Assembly (NCBI GenBank): GCA_028716975.1
Contig: JAQUOU010000014.1
Coordinates: 20,438-84,437, forward strand
Length of the DNA: 64,000 nucleotides
Direction of reading: 5' to 3'
DNA from: Methylobacter sp.
GTDB lineage: Bacteria; Pseudomonadota; Gammaproteobacteria; Methylococcales; Methylomonadaceae
Shown here: positions 1 to 9,859 of the stretch, piece after piece
Layout: the number at the start of each line of letters is the position of its first letter
How positions within the stretch are numbered: position 1 is the first letter of the stretch
The notes under the pieces: generated by a model
What the model saw: the letters and a program-made list of their open reading frames with translations, nothing else
What the model was told of the DNA's origin: nothing
The model's database searches: none
Position numbers and translations under genes: made by a program

Positions 1-1
1 T

Positions 2-430
2 GGGCTTGCAAAGGTTTCAAAGTCAGCCGCTGAAGCTAAAGAATTGTTGTTCCTGGGGGATTATGACGCTATCACCATGAACAAACACCGCCTGTTAGCC
101 GATGCCAAGGCAAAAGCATTATCGCTATCTGAAAATTACGCTGCACCGGAGCCCTGCGTTTATCCCATGCCCGGCAAAACTGCCAAGATTTTGCTCAGCA
201 TGGGCATAAAAGCCTTCCATTTATTGGGCAAAGCCACAGATTACGATGTAGCCGTTTCGGAAAAACTGGCCCATGTTCTCAGCGGCGGCGAAAGCGATAT
301 TACCTCGCCATTGACTGAAGATGACCTGCTGGCACTGGAACGCGAAGCCTTTATGGCACTGGTAAAACAACCCGGCACGCGGGCCCGGCTTGAGCACATG
401 CTGGAAACCGGCAAACCCTTAAGAAATTAG
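2..430 (+). CDS. 3-hydroxyacyl-CoA dehydrogenase / enoyl-CoA hydratase, C-terminal part (cut by window edge)
   Basis: The reading frame is open from base 2, so the gene starts before the window; 142 C-terminal residues remain. The visible part resembles the C-terminal end of long FadN/FadB-type fusion proteins that hydrate enoyl-CoA and oxidise 3-hydroxyacyl-CoA in beta-oxidation. The segment from ELLFLGDYDAITMNKHRLLADAK through the LSGGESDITSPLTEDDLL-like stretch matches what I recall of that family. No catalytic residue can be checked because the active domains lie upstream. The acyl-CoA dehydrogenase gene starts 67 bp downstream on the same strand, which supports a shared fatty-acid operon. 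Confidence 0.72.
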   Translation, partial: GLAKVSKSAAEAKELLFLGDYDAITMNKHRLLADAKAKALSLSENYAAPEPCVYPMPGKTAKILLSMGIKAFHLLGKATDYDVAVSEKLAHVLSGGESDITSPLTEDDLLALEREAFMALVKQPGTRARLEHMLETGKPLRN

Positions 431-497
431 CTGATTTGGAATAATAACCTGATCTGAATTCAAGCCCGGAATGCCGAAAAATTAACAGGAGAACGGA

Positions 498-2915
498 ATG
501 TTCTGGCTATTTGCCTTATTAATAATATTATGGAGCCTGCTCTATTACAAAGCTTCCCTACCCTGGACTACCTTGGCCATAGGTTTGTTACTAAGCGGCT
601 ATATCCTGGTCAATGGCTTAACTCCATTTAGCACAAGTTTATTGATCTTTTTTTTACTGCTCTTTATCCCGTTTAATATCCCCTTCATTCGGCGACAGCT
701 AGTTAGCCGCCCGATGTCCAGACTGATGAAAGCCTCGCTTCCCGTCATGTCGCAAACCGAACAGGAAGCACTGGAAGCCGGCAATACCTGGTGGGAGGCA
801 GAGTTATTCTCCGGCAACCCGAACTGGAAAATTTTACAGGACTTACCCGTAGCGCGATTAACCGAAGAAGAACAGGCATTTATTGACGGCCCCGTCGAAA
901 CCCTCTGTGAAATGCTGGATGATTGGGATATTACCCATAACCTCAAAGACCTGCCCAAGGAAGTTTGGGATTATATAAAAACGCAAAAATTTTGCGGCAT
1001 GATCATTCCGAAACACTATGGCGGCCTGGACTTTTCCGACACGGCCCATTCCGAAATCGTCATGAAAATTTCCAGCCGCAGCTCCACCGCAGCGGTAACG
1101 GTAATGGTGCCCAATTCTCTAGGCCCTGCAAAATTACTGCTGGCTTACGGCACGGAACAGCAAAAAGATTATTACCTGCCGCGTCTTGCAAGCGGCGAGG
1201 AAATCCCGGCCTTTGCCCTTACCGGCCCGCAAGCAGGCAGCGATGCAAGCGCCATGCCTGATACCGGCATTGTTTGCCGTGGCGCGTTTGAGGGCCGGGA
1301 TAAGGTGCTGGGCATACGCCTTAACTGGGAAAAACGTTATATCACCCTGGGGCCGGTAGCTACCGTATTGGGTCTCGCATTCAAGCTCTACGATCCGGAC
1401 AAGCTGATCGGAGACAAGGAAAATATCGGCATTACCGTTGCGCTGATACCCACAAATACCCCCGGCGTTTCCATTGGCAGACGCCATTTCCCCTTGGACT
1501 CGGCTTTTCAAAACGGCCCTAACTGGGGTAAAGACGTATTTATTCCTATGGACTGGATCATCGGCGGCGTTGCCCAAGCCGGCAATGGCTGGAAAATGCT
1601 CATGCAAAGCCTGGCCACGGGCAGGGCTATTTCATTGCCCGCTCTCAGTGTCGGCGCGGCTAAATTTACCTGCCGCAATACCGGCGCCTATGCCCGTATA
1701 CGCAAGCAATTCAAACTGCCGATTGGCGAACTTGAAGGCATAGAAGAGCCGCTGTCCCGCATGGCGGGCGAAACCTATATCCTTAATGCCGCGCGCACAG
1801 TCACTACAGCGGCGTTGGATAGCGGTGAAAAACCTGCGGTTATTTCCGCCATCCTCAAATACGAACTGACTGAAAGAATGCGCCGGATAGTCAATGACGG
1901 CATGGATATTCACGGCGGGGCGGGTATTTGTATGGGGCCTAAAAATTACCTGGGCCGCTTATATCAGGTCATTCCCGTCAGCATTACCGTTGAAGGCGCC
2001 AATATCCTGACTCGCACCATGATGATTTTCGGCCAGGGCGCCATCCGCTGCCATCCTTACATTCAAAAAGAAATTGCAGCTATACAGCAAAACAATTTAC
2101 CGGAGTTCGATAAAATCCTGTTCCGGCACCTTGGTTTTTTTATGCATAATATGGCCGCCAGTCTTTGGCTGGGATTAACCAATGCCCGTTTTCATGACGT
2201 TCCGGGAGATAAAGATACCCGGCGTTATTACCGGCAAATTGCCCGGCTCAGCGTCAATTTCGCCTTGCTTGCCGATTTCGCCATGTTAACGCTGGGCGGC
2301 ACACTCAAACGCAGGGAAAGAATTTCAGGCCGGTTCGCCGATGCATTGAGCAATCTTTATCTATGCTCGTGCGTACTTAAATATTACCAGGATCAGGGCT
2401 GCCTTGAAGACGATGCGCCTTTGCTGCACTGGGCCTGCCGGCAGACTATTTACCGTGCTCAACAGTCCTTGCGGGCCATTTTCTGGAAACTCCCGTTGCG
2501 GCCGCTGGTCTGGTTATTGCGCACTCTTATCTTCCCCACCGGCAAACCGTATTCTCCGCCTAGCGACCGGCTGATTCACGAAACAGCCTCCCTGCTCCTG
2601 GCCGATATGCCGGTTCGTGACCGCCTTACCCACGGCATTTATATAAACAGCAAAGCCGATGATGCAACCGGCAGAATCGAAGTCGCTTTTAAAGCCGTAT
2701 TGGCCGCCGCCCCGGGGGAAACTAAAATTCGCCATGCTCAAAAACAAAAGCTGTTGCCCAAGGGTGATGACTCAACAATAATTGCAGAAGCATTAACACA
2801 AAACATAATCACTCAACAGGAAGCAGATTTGATTGCCCACTCTGAACAGGCAAGACTGGCAGCAATTACGGTCGATGATTTCAGCCCGGAAGAGCTTTTG
2901 AGCAGCCGTCAGTAG
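498..2915 (+). CDS. fadE: acyl-CoA dehydrogenase FadE
   Basis: FadE catalyses the first, FAD-dependent oxidation of acyl-CoA in beta-oxidation and is membrane-associated. The 805-residue product is close to E. coli FadE (814). It has a hydrophobic N-terminus (about residues 1-65), an acyl-CoA dehydrogenase core with the flavin-loop motif LTGPQAGSDASAMPD near residue 240, the segment GMDIHGGAGICMGPKNYLG, and the long C-terminal extension specific to the FadE subfamily. A good ribosome site (AGGAG) precedes the ATG at 498. It follows the hydroxyacyl-CoA dehydrogenase gene by 67 bp. All expected core motifs appear intact. Confidence 0.93.
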   Translation: MFWLFALLIILWSLLYYKASLPWTTLAIGLLLSGYILVNGLTPFSTSLLIFFLLLFIPFNIPFIRRQLVSRPMSRLMKASLPVMSQTEQEALEAGNTWWEAELFSGNPNWKILQDLPVARLTEEEQAFIDGPVETLCEMLDDWDITHNLKDLPKEVWDYIKTQKFCGMIIPKHYGGLDFSDTAHSEIVMKISSRSSTAAVTVMVPNSLGPAKLLLAYGTEQQKDYYLPRLASGEEIPAFALTGPQAGSDASAMPDTGIVCRGAFEGRDKVLGIRLNWEKRYITLGPVATVLGLAFKLYDPDKLIGDKENIGITVALIPTNTPGVSIGRRHFPLDSAFQNGPNWGKDVFIPMDWIIGGVAQAGNGWKMLMQSLATGRAISLPALSVGAAKFTCRNTGAYARIRKQFKLPIGELEGIEEPLSRMAGETYILNAARTVTTAALDSGEKPAVISAILKYELTERMRRIVNDGMDIHGGAGICMGPKNYLGRLYQVIPVSITVEGANILTRTMMIFGQGAIRCHPYIQKEIAAIQQNNLPEFDKILFRHLGFFMHNMAASLWLGLTNARFHDVPGDKDTRRYYRQIARLSVNFALLADFAMLTLGGTLKRRERISGRFADALSNLYLCSCVLKYYQDQGCLEDDAPLLHWACRQTIYRAQQSLRAIFWKLPLRPLVWLLRTLIFPTGKPYSPPSDRLIHETASLLLADMPVRDRLTHGIYINSKADDATGRIEVAFKAVLAAAPGETKIRHAQKQKLLPKGDDSTIIAEALTQNIITQQEADLIAHSEQARLAAITVDDFSPEELLSSRQ

Positions 2916-3112
2916 AATCATAATATTTTTCAAACTCCAGTACCCTCTAAGCATTTGGTTGCTGCAGAAATGATAATTCCAAATAGTTTCTCTGCTATCG
3001 TAAACATCAGCAAAAATTTTTTCATTTTTTAAATTAAAGGCTTATAGTGTGAATGCAATTAATATTGCATATATTTTTTCAATCAATTCTGATTAAGATT
3101 AGGAGAATATTA

Positions 3113-3892
3113 ATGCTAATTCAACTTATGACAACCAAATCTAAACATGCTCTGGCGGGATTTACGATAACTTTAATGTTGAGCTTTTCGAACGTTTCAT
3201 TGGCAGCTCTCATAAACACGGGTAAGGGACTAATCTATGATAATGATTTGAACATAACCTGGACTCAAGATGCCAATTTGTTCAAGACAATGGCCGCGAC
3301 CAATCCCAATCTGGTGAAGCAAATTATTGACAGTAATGGGGGAGTCATTCACGATACGCCCAATAGTGTAGATCCCTCTGGCACTTATAATCTTAAGGCT
3401 TCTGATTTCAATGCCACCACAGGAAGGCTCGACTGGTGGGCGGCGAAAGCGTATGTGGGCTATCTCAACCAGATTAACTACGACAATTATAACCACTGGC
3501 GTCTCCCGAATTCCGATGCTGTATTTGGTTTTCCGGACACGGGTAGCGAACTGGGGCATTTATACTATACCGAACTAAAAAATTCCTTTAACGCAGGTGG
3601 GGGTGGACCTGTAAATAAAGGACCGTTCTCGAACTTGGAATCATATGTGTATTGGACAGGTACAGAGTACAAACCAAATCCTCGCGCTGCTTGGTATTTC
3701 ACCACCACAGCGGGAGCTTCGGGCTGTTGTGATATCTTTTACTATAAAGGAATTCAATTTTATGCAATTCCGGTAGGAAATGGCGATGTCTCAGCCGTAC
3801 CTATCCCGGCTTCAATTTGGATGATGGGAGGTGCTTTGAGCGGCATGGTCAGCTATAGTTGGAGGAAACTACCAGCCTATAGCGCTGGGTAA
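3113..3892 (+). CDS. exported DUF1566 protein with VPxPA/PEP-CTERM sorting signal
   Basis: This is a 259-residue secreted protein of unknown function. The N-terminus is a signal peptide (about residues 10-32, ending near SLAA). The middle holds a DUF1566-like domain, recognised by the pattern WWAAKAYVGYLN...HWRLPN and the later YWTGTEY. The C-terminus is a sorting signal: VPIPASIWMMGG, a hydrophobic stretch, then basic WRK. Such tails are processed by exosortases and are linked to exopolysaccharide-associated secretion; no exosortase is in this window. ATG 3113 is chosen because AGGAGA lies 7 bases upstream; the frame stays open to 3053 but has no comparable ribosome site there. Confidence 0.75.
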   Translation: MLIQLMTTKSKHALAGFTITLMLSFSNVSLAALINTGKGLIYDNDLNITWTQDANLFKTMAATNPNLVKQIIDSNGGVIHDTPNSVDPSGTYNLKASDFNATTGRLDWWAAKAYVGYLNQINYDNYNHWRLPNSDAVFGFPDTGSELGHLYYTELKNSFNAGGGGPVNKGPFSNLESYVYWTGTEYKPNPRAAWYFTTTAGASGCCDIFYYKGIQFYAIPVGNGDVSAVPIPASIWMMGGALSGMVSYSWRKLPAYSAG

Positions 3893-3915
3893 TTCTACAA
3901 GTTGGAACTCTTTTA

Positions 3916-3941
3916 GGTGCAGGGGCATCAACTCCTGCACT
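3916..3941 (+). terminator. possible hairpin terminator between convergent genes
   Basis: A 7-bp perfect inverted repeat (GTGCAGG / CCTGCAC, 3917-3923 and 3934-3940) lies 24 bp after the DUF1566 stop and before the convergent gdhB stop. It has no U-run behind it, so termination is a weak inference. Confidence 0.3.
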
Positions 3942-4001
3942 CTAATAGTCGCCAAAAGCGCATAAATCGCAAACTATATGATGTGTCTCCTTTTCCTTTC
4001 T

Positions 4002-7000
4002 TCATCTTATTCCTAGATACTTGAGTGATGCCGGGCTAAGAGCTATGCTAACCCGGTCCGCAGTGCTGCCTGCCAGCTTCTCCAGCTCTTTAGTCAAGAC
4101 AATATAAGGCGCTAAATTAACCGGCAAGACATTATTAATTTCTTTATAGATATGCTCGTAGTGAGTGATTTTTAGTTTTTCAGCAGGTAATTCAAAATAT
4201 TCAGCGCAGCTGAGTACCTTACTTGACAGAATATTCTTAATCATAATTTCTACCATACGTTTTATATCTTCCTGTAAATCAGCGGCTACTTTCCTCTCCC
4301 AATGGTCATGTACGGGCAATTGCGCCAATTGCTCGGTGATATTATCCAATCCAAGATAAGGCGTGATTTCATTAAACAGTTTCAGGATAGTTATAAAATC
4401 CCGCCCGGTTTCAGCAGACAGTGACACCAAAAGTGGAAAATCATTAAGGCTGGAAATTAAAACCATTTTTTGCGCCAGTTCATCCGGAAGGCCATCCTTA
4501 CGGTATTGATCCATTTGCTCGCTTAAATGTCCGGCTTCAGTATTAAGATGCTCCTTAAAATAAGCTTCGTAGTCCTTTAGATACCGGTTATAGCAGTTGA
4601 TTGTCCTGACATGGGGCTGAATGATTTTGCCATGCAATAAAGTCCAGCTACAGAAACTGTCCAGCATTTTTTCTATCTGCAGCAATAGTTGATATTGTTT
4701 TTCCGCCGCTATTTTATTATCAAGCGCATAAATTGCGTGCCTAAGATTATTGCCGTCCAAAACGCGGTCGAAGGTCAAATAACAGGTAACATGAGCCGGA
4801 GTATTTATGTTTTCACCAGTCAAGTCGGGAGCCAGAAAACCACACCCTGCCTGATTGATTATTTTATTGCTGACGATAGTGGCTTTAATTTCTTTGGCTA
4901 AAGGATGACCGGCAAGATGGTCTTTATAGGGTTTACTGATTTGCTCGGGAAAGTAGGCCTGCAAATAATAGTCCCAGTAATCTTCCTGCAATAGGCCGAT
5001 ACTCTCCTGTATTTGCTGGGTCAGGTACATTTTGCCGGAAGACATCAATACGGCAAGCTCAGGGCGGGTTATTGCCTGGCCGGGGCGTCCCAGTATTTCC
5101 TTGGCCGCAGGAAATGATTCAACAGCCCGGTCCAAAAAACCTACTGTTTCCAGGCGTTCGGCAATTTGCAAAAAATCCGCCGAATTACCTGAGGCGCGCC
5201 GCTGGTCTAGTGAGAGACACAGGCTCTGGGCATAATTATTGGCTAATACCAAACGGCAGACTTCCTGGGTCATGCTGATAAATAAGGGCTGGTAGTCAGT
5301 GATAATATTTTTCTTATGCAGGCCGGTCAGAAAAATCTTTAAATTAACTTCATGGTCGGAAGTATCGACGCCTGCCGAATTATCGACTGCATCGGTGTTA
5401 ATCCGCCCTCCTAGCAAGCTGTATTCAATGCGCGCTTTTTGGGTAAAACCCAAGTTTGCGCCTTCACCCACAACACGGGCATTTAAATCCGCTGCATTTA
5501 CTCGAACCGCATCATTGCTTCTATCACCCACCTCTTCATGTTTTTCAACAGTTGCTTTTACATAGGTGCCGATTCCGCCCAGCCATAATAATTCGACAGG
5601 GGCAGTCAGCAGGTATCGTATTAGCGATTCCCCATCCAGTGACTTGTAGCGTATCCCTAACCACTTTTTTAACTCGGGAGAAACCCGAATATCCTTGGCC
5701 GACCGGTGATAAATACCGCCGCCTTCGGAAATAAGCATCCGGTCATAATCATTCCAGCTGGAGCCGGGTAATTCAAACAGGCGCTTGCGTTCATTAAACG
5801 GCGCATCGTTATCAGGCGGATTCGGGTCAATAAAGATATGCTGGCCGCTAAAAGCGGCCAATAACCGGATATATGGCGATAACAGCATGCCATTGCCAAA
5901 CACATCCCCATCCATGCTGCCGATACCGATGACCGTAAAAGCTTCGCTTTGTATGTCTTTGCCGGTCTCCCGAAAATGGCGTTTCACGCATTCCCAGGCG
6001 CCGCGTGCCGTAATACCCAGGGCTTTATGGTCATAACCCTTTGAACCGCCGCTGGCAAATGCATCATTGAGCCAGAAGCGATAGTCTTTTGAAACAGCAT
6101 TGGCGATATCTGATAACTGGGCAGTGCCCTTATCAGCGGCTACTACCAAATACGGGTCAGGATCATCATACGTGACAAGACCTGGCACCGGCGCGACTTT
6201 TTCACCGATATAGTTATCGGTTAAATCCAGCAATCCCTGTATCAGCGTGATATAGGCTTTTCTTCCAGCCTCTTTGAAATCGATTTTAGAACCGTTCTTT
6301 TTTACTACAAAACCACCTTTAGCCCCGGTCGGTATAATCAGGGCATTTTTACTGATCTGGGTTTGCATGAGTCCCAGTATTTCCGTTCTGAAATCATCGG
6401 AACGATCCGACCAGCGTATCCCGCCGCGGGCAATTTTGCCGGCGCGCAAATGAATGCCTTCCATGCCGGCCGCATGCACGTAAATCTCATTTTGCGGCTT
6501 GGGAGCGGGCATATCGATAACTCCCAGACTGTTTATTTTAATAGCAATAAAATAATCCGGCAGACTGCAACGCTGATAAAAATTACTGCGCATCGTTGCG
6601 TCAATCAGGTTAAATAAAGTACGTAAAATCCGGTCGTTATTGATATCGGTAACTGATGCTATGTCTTCCAGCAATCGCAGGCGTAAGGGGGATAAAGCCT
6701 GTTCTTCCCTGATCATGGGATCATCCCAGTCCGGATTCGGCATGAAACGGGCTTCAAAGTAATCAGACAGGCCCAGCGCCACTTTTGGATTATTAATCAA
6801 GGCATGATCAACACTGCCCCTGGTAGTTCGATGAGCCAGTTGTAAATAATAATTTCGATAAGCCCTGAGCACATCAATCTGCTTCCAGTCCATCCCGGTC
6901 AAAACAAGCAATTTGTTGAGGGTATCATTTTCTACTTTTCCATCCAGTATCACTTGCATGGCTTCCAGCATCCGGCCTTTTAACTCTGTAAAAGAAGCAC

Positions 7001-8789
7001 ATTGTTTCTTGGCAGTGATAGTAAAGCTTTTAATAAATCGCATGCCTCCCCTAACAGCAATGGGAAACTGCACCTGATCCATCACTCTTAAATGCATATT
7101 TTCCAGAACCGGAATATATTCATCCAGGAAACGCTCCCGTTCACTGTAAAAATGCAAACGGTAAAAAGCTTCATGCCGGTAAGGTTTAAGCAGGCTGATA
7201 CATTGGGTAGACGGCGATATTATTTTTTCAAGATTCAGAATATCTTTTATGGCGTAACGCGGGGAAATCAGCGTTTTATATTCGGCTGGGAAGGCCGCAT
7301 AATATTTTTGCCATAACCGCTCTCCTTCCTGCTTGCCCAGAGCTCTTTCAATGAGCTGTTGGAATGAAATATCCCAAGGCCGGGCGAGCCTGTTCAATTG
7401 CCCGTCCAGCCTATAAACATTAATGGTGATTGCTTCTTTCTCAGGAATTAAAACCCATTGAAAACCGACATAATTGCCGCCGGGTATGATTTTTCGGCTT
7501 GTTTCCAACCGGCAGGACAATTCCCTGCTAAGGAAATCCTGCAAAACCCTTTCCAGTTCTTCTTTATAAAATGCCTGGGGCACAATAATGAGTGCTGAAA
7601 TCCGGTCAGGACTGGTGCTGGTAAGAATTAATAACTTGATGCCTTTCGAACGGTGAAGATAGCGTTTCAATGACTGGGCAATTAATTGCAACTGAGCTTC
7701 ATCGAACAGGAAAAATTCGATCTTGGGAAATAGATTGAATATTTCCTTTAGCTGGAAATATTCATGACTATTGCGGCTAACTTTAATTGAACCCAAGGTC
7801 TGGTTGATCTTTTTACCAAGCTCGGTAATATTTCCGGCAGCGCCATTTAATTCAACCTCATCAAATAAACCAATAAAACCATGTTCAATCCATGAGCCGC
7901 TTTCTTTTTGTTGCCGAAACCCGATATAAACAAGAGGCTGACTGCGGATAATCGGACTTATGACAGGAATGTTCTGAACAATAACAGTGGTTTGGCGGCT
8001 CAGGATTTTTTTAAGATTGGGCAATAAGCTTGCCTCATCAGAAGCACCCGGATCAATGTTGATAATAGCGTTCCTGATCAGGTTGCTATTTTCCTGGTCA
8101 GGCAGTTCTGATGAAACAGACTGGTATTCCATTAAAATGAATGCATCATTCTTAAGCCAGTCTATGTACGCTGAATATTTTGCCAGATTATCGGCTTGCT
8201 TCAGTTCATTCAGCTTGCCGTTAATCTCCAGCCGATTGTGGTCTATTTTTAATGCTGCGGCAATTGCCTGGGAAATTTCCTGAGTCAGTAAAGAGATTCC
8301 GCGTTCGTCAACAAACTCCAGACGACCAATAATCAACAGTTCGTTTTCTTTTGCCGACACATCGCTTTCAAGATAGACGATTTCGTGATTCTGCCGCCTG
8401 ATACTTAAAACAGAATCCGCTAATAACTGAAACCGGATATTAAGCTTGCTTTGTAAAGCCAGGATGGTATCGACAATATAGGGTACATTTTGGCAATTCA
8501 CCAATAATAACCGGCTATTGCCATAAAAGAGCGGTATGGTTTGTATGGCAACGGCTTCGGGTCTCTCTTCAATAAAGTCGAGAATTTTTACAATCAGGGT
8601 GGCCAGGAATGTGGCCGGAAAGGAAATTAAGTAACTGTCTGTTAATAAAAGAGATTCAGCCAGTTTTTTCAGGAACCGCCGCTTTTGAAGGTTTTCATGG
8701 GTATCAAGAAGAAAAGCTACCGTTGTATGTGTTTGCCTCTGACGAGTTTCCTTAACTTCATGTTCATCGGTAGTCAAAATGATTTTCAA
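4002..8789 (-). CDS. gdhB: NAD-dependent glutamate dehydrogenase, giant (~180 kDa) class
   Basis: It oxidises glutamate to 2-oxoglutarate and ammonium with NAD+, a catabolic role. At 1595 residues it fits the large GDH class (about 1600 residues in Pseudomonas GdhB). A long N-terminal regulatory region (about 1-700) precedes the catalytic domain, in which LRAGKIARGGIRWSDRSDDF and the glycine/lysine motif GAKGGFVVKK (near residue 822) are visible, followed by FASGGSKGYDHKALGITARG and VGEGANLGFTQKAR. A TTG start at 8789 is favoured because GAGG lies 7 bases upstream and no ATG is near. The start lies inside the preceding anti-sigma kinase gene (26-bp overlap), so the two are probably translationally coupled. 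Divergent putA makes its substrate. Confidence 0.93.
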   Translation of the reverse strand: MKIILTTDEHEVKETRQRQTHTTVAFLLDTHENLQKRRFLKKLAESLLLTDSYLISFPATFLATLIVKILDFIEERPEAVAIQTIPLFYGNSRLLLVNCQNVPYIVDTILALQSKLNIRFQLLADSVLSIRRQNHEIVYLESDVSAKENELLIIGRLEFVDERGISLLTQEISQAIAAALKIDHNRLEINGKLNELKQADNLAKYSAYIDWLKNDAFILMEYQSVSSELPDQENSNLIRNAIINIDPGASDEASLLPNLKKILSRQTTVIVQNIPVISPIIRSQPLVYIGFRQQKESGSWIEHGFIGLFDEVELNGAAGNITELGKKINQTLGSIKVSRNSHEYFQLKEIFNLFPKIEFFLFDEAQLQLIAQSLKRYLHRSKGIKLLILTSTSPDRISALIIVPQAFYKEELERVLQDFLSRELSCRLETSRKIIPGGNYVGFQWVLIPEKEAITINVYRLDGQLNRLARPWDISFQQLIERALGKQEGERLWQKYYAAFPAEYKTLISPRYAIKDILNLEKIISPSTQCISLLKPYRHEAFYRLHFYSERERFLDEYIPVLENMHLRVMDQVQFPIAVRGGMRFIKSFTITAKKQCASFTELKGRMLEAMQVILDGKVENDTLNKLLVLTGMDWKQIDVLRAYRNYYLQLAHRTTRGSVDHALINNPKVALGLSDYFEARFMPNPDWDDPMIREEQALSPLRLRLLEDIASVTDINNDRILRTLFNLIDATMRSNFYQRCSLPDYFIAIKINSLGVIDMPAPKPQNEIYVHAAGMEGIHLRAGKIARGGIRWSDRSDDFRTEILGLMQTQISKNALIIPTGAKGGFVVKKNGSKIDFKEAGRKAYITLIQGLLDLTDNYIGEKVAPVPGLVTYDDPDPYLVVAADKGTAQLSDIANAVSKDYRFWLNDAFASGGSKGYDHKALGITARGAWECVKRHFRETGKDIQSEAFTVIGIGSMDGDVFGNGMLLSPYIRLLAAFSGQHIFIDPNPPDNDAPFNERKRLFELPGSSWNDYDRMLISEGGGIYHRSAKDIRVSPELKKWLGIRYKSLDGESLIRYLLTAPVELLWLGGIGTYVKATVEKHEEVGDRSNDAVRVNAADLNARVVGEGANLGFTQKARIEYSLLGGRINTDAVDNSAGVDTSDHEVNLKIFLTGLHKKNIITDYQPLFISMTQEVCRLVLANNYAQSLCLSLDQRRASGNSADFLQIAERLETVGFLDRAVESFPAAKEILGRPGQAITRPELAVLMSSGKMYLTQQIQESIGLLQEDYWDYYLQAYFPEQISKPYKDHLAGHPLAKEIKATIVSNKIINQAGCGFLAPDLTGENINTPAHVTCYLTFDRVLDGNNLRHAIYALDNKIAAEKQYQLLLQIEKMLDSFCSWTLLHGKIIQPHVRTINCYNRYLKDYEAYFKEHLNTEAGHLSEQMDQYRKDGLPDELAQKMVLISSLNDFPLLVSLSAETGRDFITILKLFNEITPYLGLDNITEQLAQLPVHDHWERKVAADLQEDIKRMVEIMIKNILSSKVLSCAEYFELPAEKLKITHYEHIYKEINNVLPVNLAPYIVLTKELEKLAGSTADRVSIALSPASLKYLGIR

Positions 8790-9225
8790 CGATCGGCCTC
8801 ATATCCAGGTTTTTTATGATTTCCAAAACATTGCCCTCACCTTGACGGGTATAGGTAACTGAGTCCATTAATGTCCGGATAAAAAATATGCCCAGCCCGC
8901 CTTCTTGGGGCTGTTCAAGATCAGGTAAAGCCACCGTCTCCAGATTGAAACCCTGCCCGTGATCATATACCTTGATATTTATCTCATGCTCCTGAATATG
9001 AATCGATATTCTGACAGTGTCTTTAGGATTATTATAATGACCATGTTGAATAGCATTCGTGGTTGCTTCCGTTAATACCAGATTTAATTGATAAGCTAAC
9101 GCCTCACGATCACCGGAAAAATCTTCCAGCTCCTTGGCCAAATGTTCCCCGATACTTCCGATCAACTTCAGGTATTTAGTCTGTGTCGGAATGATTACTT
9201 CTACCTGAATAAATGAATTACACAT
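8764..9225 (-). CDS. RsbW/SpoIIAB-like ATP-binding (anti-sigma kinase-like) protein
   Basis: This 153-residue protein is a single HATPase_c domain of the serine-kinase anti-sigma type. The N box LTEATTNAIQHGH (near residues 49-61) and the G1 box DHGQGF are clear, as is a later GGLGIFFIRTLMDSV segment typical of RsbW-like folds. Such proteins bind and phosphorylate STAS-domain partners and can sequester a sigma factor or another target. The STAS gene lies immediately upstream (9 bp apart) and gdhB overlaps its 3' end. No sigma factor or PP2C phosphatase is nearby, so the output is unknown. Confidence 0.85.
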   Translation of the reverse strand: MCNSFIQVEVIIPTQTKYLKLIGSIGEHLAKELEDFSGDREALAYQLNLVLTEATTNAIQHGHYNNPKDTVRISIHIQEHEINIKVYDHGQGFNLETVALPDLEQPQEGGLGIFFIRTLMDSVTYTRQGEGNVLEIIKNLDMRPIVENHFDYR

Positions 9226-9234
9226 AAATAACCT

Positions 9235-9573
9235 CTAGGATTCATTTTCAAAAGCCTCATTTAAATCTGCATAAATTTCAAAAACGCGGTTTAAACGGGT
9301 TAACTCAAACATTGACAGCACCTGCGGCTTGCAACACGCTAACGCAAACTTGCCCGATTTAGCCACTGCATTCTTATAACCTGATAACAAGGCGCCCAAA
9401 CCGGAGCTATCGATAAATCGCACCCGTTCCAGTTGCAGGATAATATTAATTTCACCCTCTTCTATCATACGCAGTATAGCTTCCTTTAACTCACCCGAAT
9501 TATGCGCATCTATCCGCTCTTCTTTTATAAAGAGAACGCTATAGCCATTTAGTTTTTCAAGGTTCAGATTCAT
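9235..9573 (-). CDS. STAS-domain anti-sigma factor antagonist (RsbV/SpoIIAA-like)
   Basis: This 112-residue protein is a stand-alone STAS domain. The motif RFIDSSGLGALLSGYKNA (residues 52-69) carries the conserved serine (S56, first Ser of DSSGLG) that partner kinases phosphorylate in this family. It is the first gene of an apparent three-gene operon STAS / HATPase / gdhB. In known partner-switching systems the unphosphorylated form binds the kinase and frees its target. Which target is controlled here cannot be seen. Confidence 0.87.
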   Translation of the reverse strand: MNLNLEKLNGYSVLFIKEERIDAHNSGELKEAILRMIEEGEINIILQLERVRFIDSSGLGALLSGYKNAVAKSGKFALACCKPQVLSMFELTRLNRVFEIYADLNEAFENES

Positions 9574-9859
9574 TGGTTTTTCTTAAGGTAAAATCATAAG
9601 TTCAAACAAATACAGCTATCCGAATCATAGCATCATACCTATTATTTTATAAATGCCATTTGTTGCTCCTGAATCTTTCGGATTTCAGCTTGGCATATAA
9701 TTTAGTTTAGAAGATCCGGCAAGACTTATCTGCCTTCAACCTGATTTGAAACATTTCTTAGCGTTGAGGTCTAATTTTTGGTAAAAAGTTCCTTATTATT
9801 TTAAGACATGAATGGATAAATATTCGTTCCTTGCAGGTATGCCGGATTTATAGATAAAA

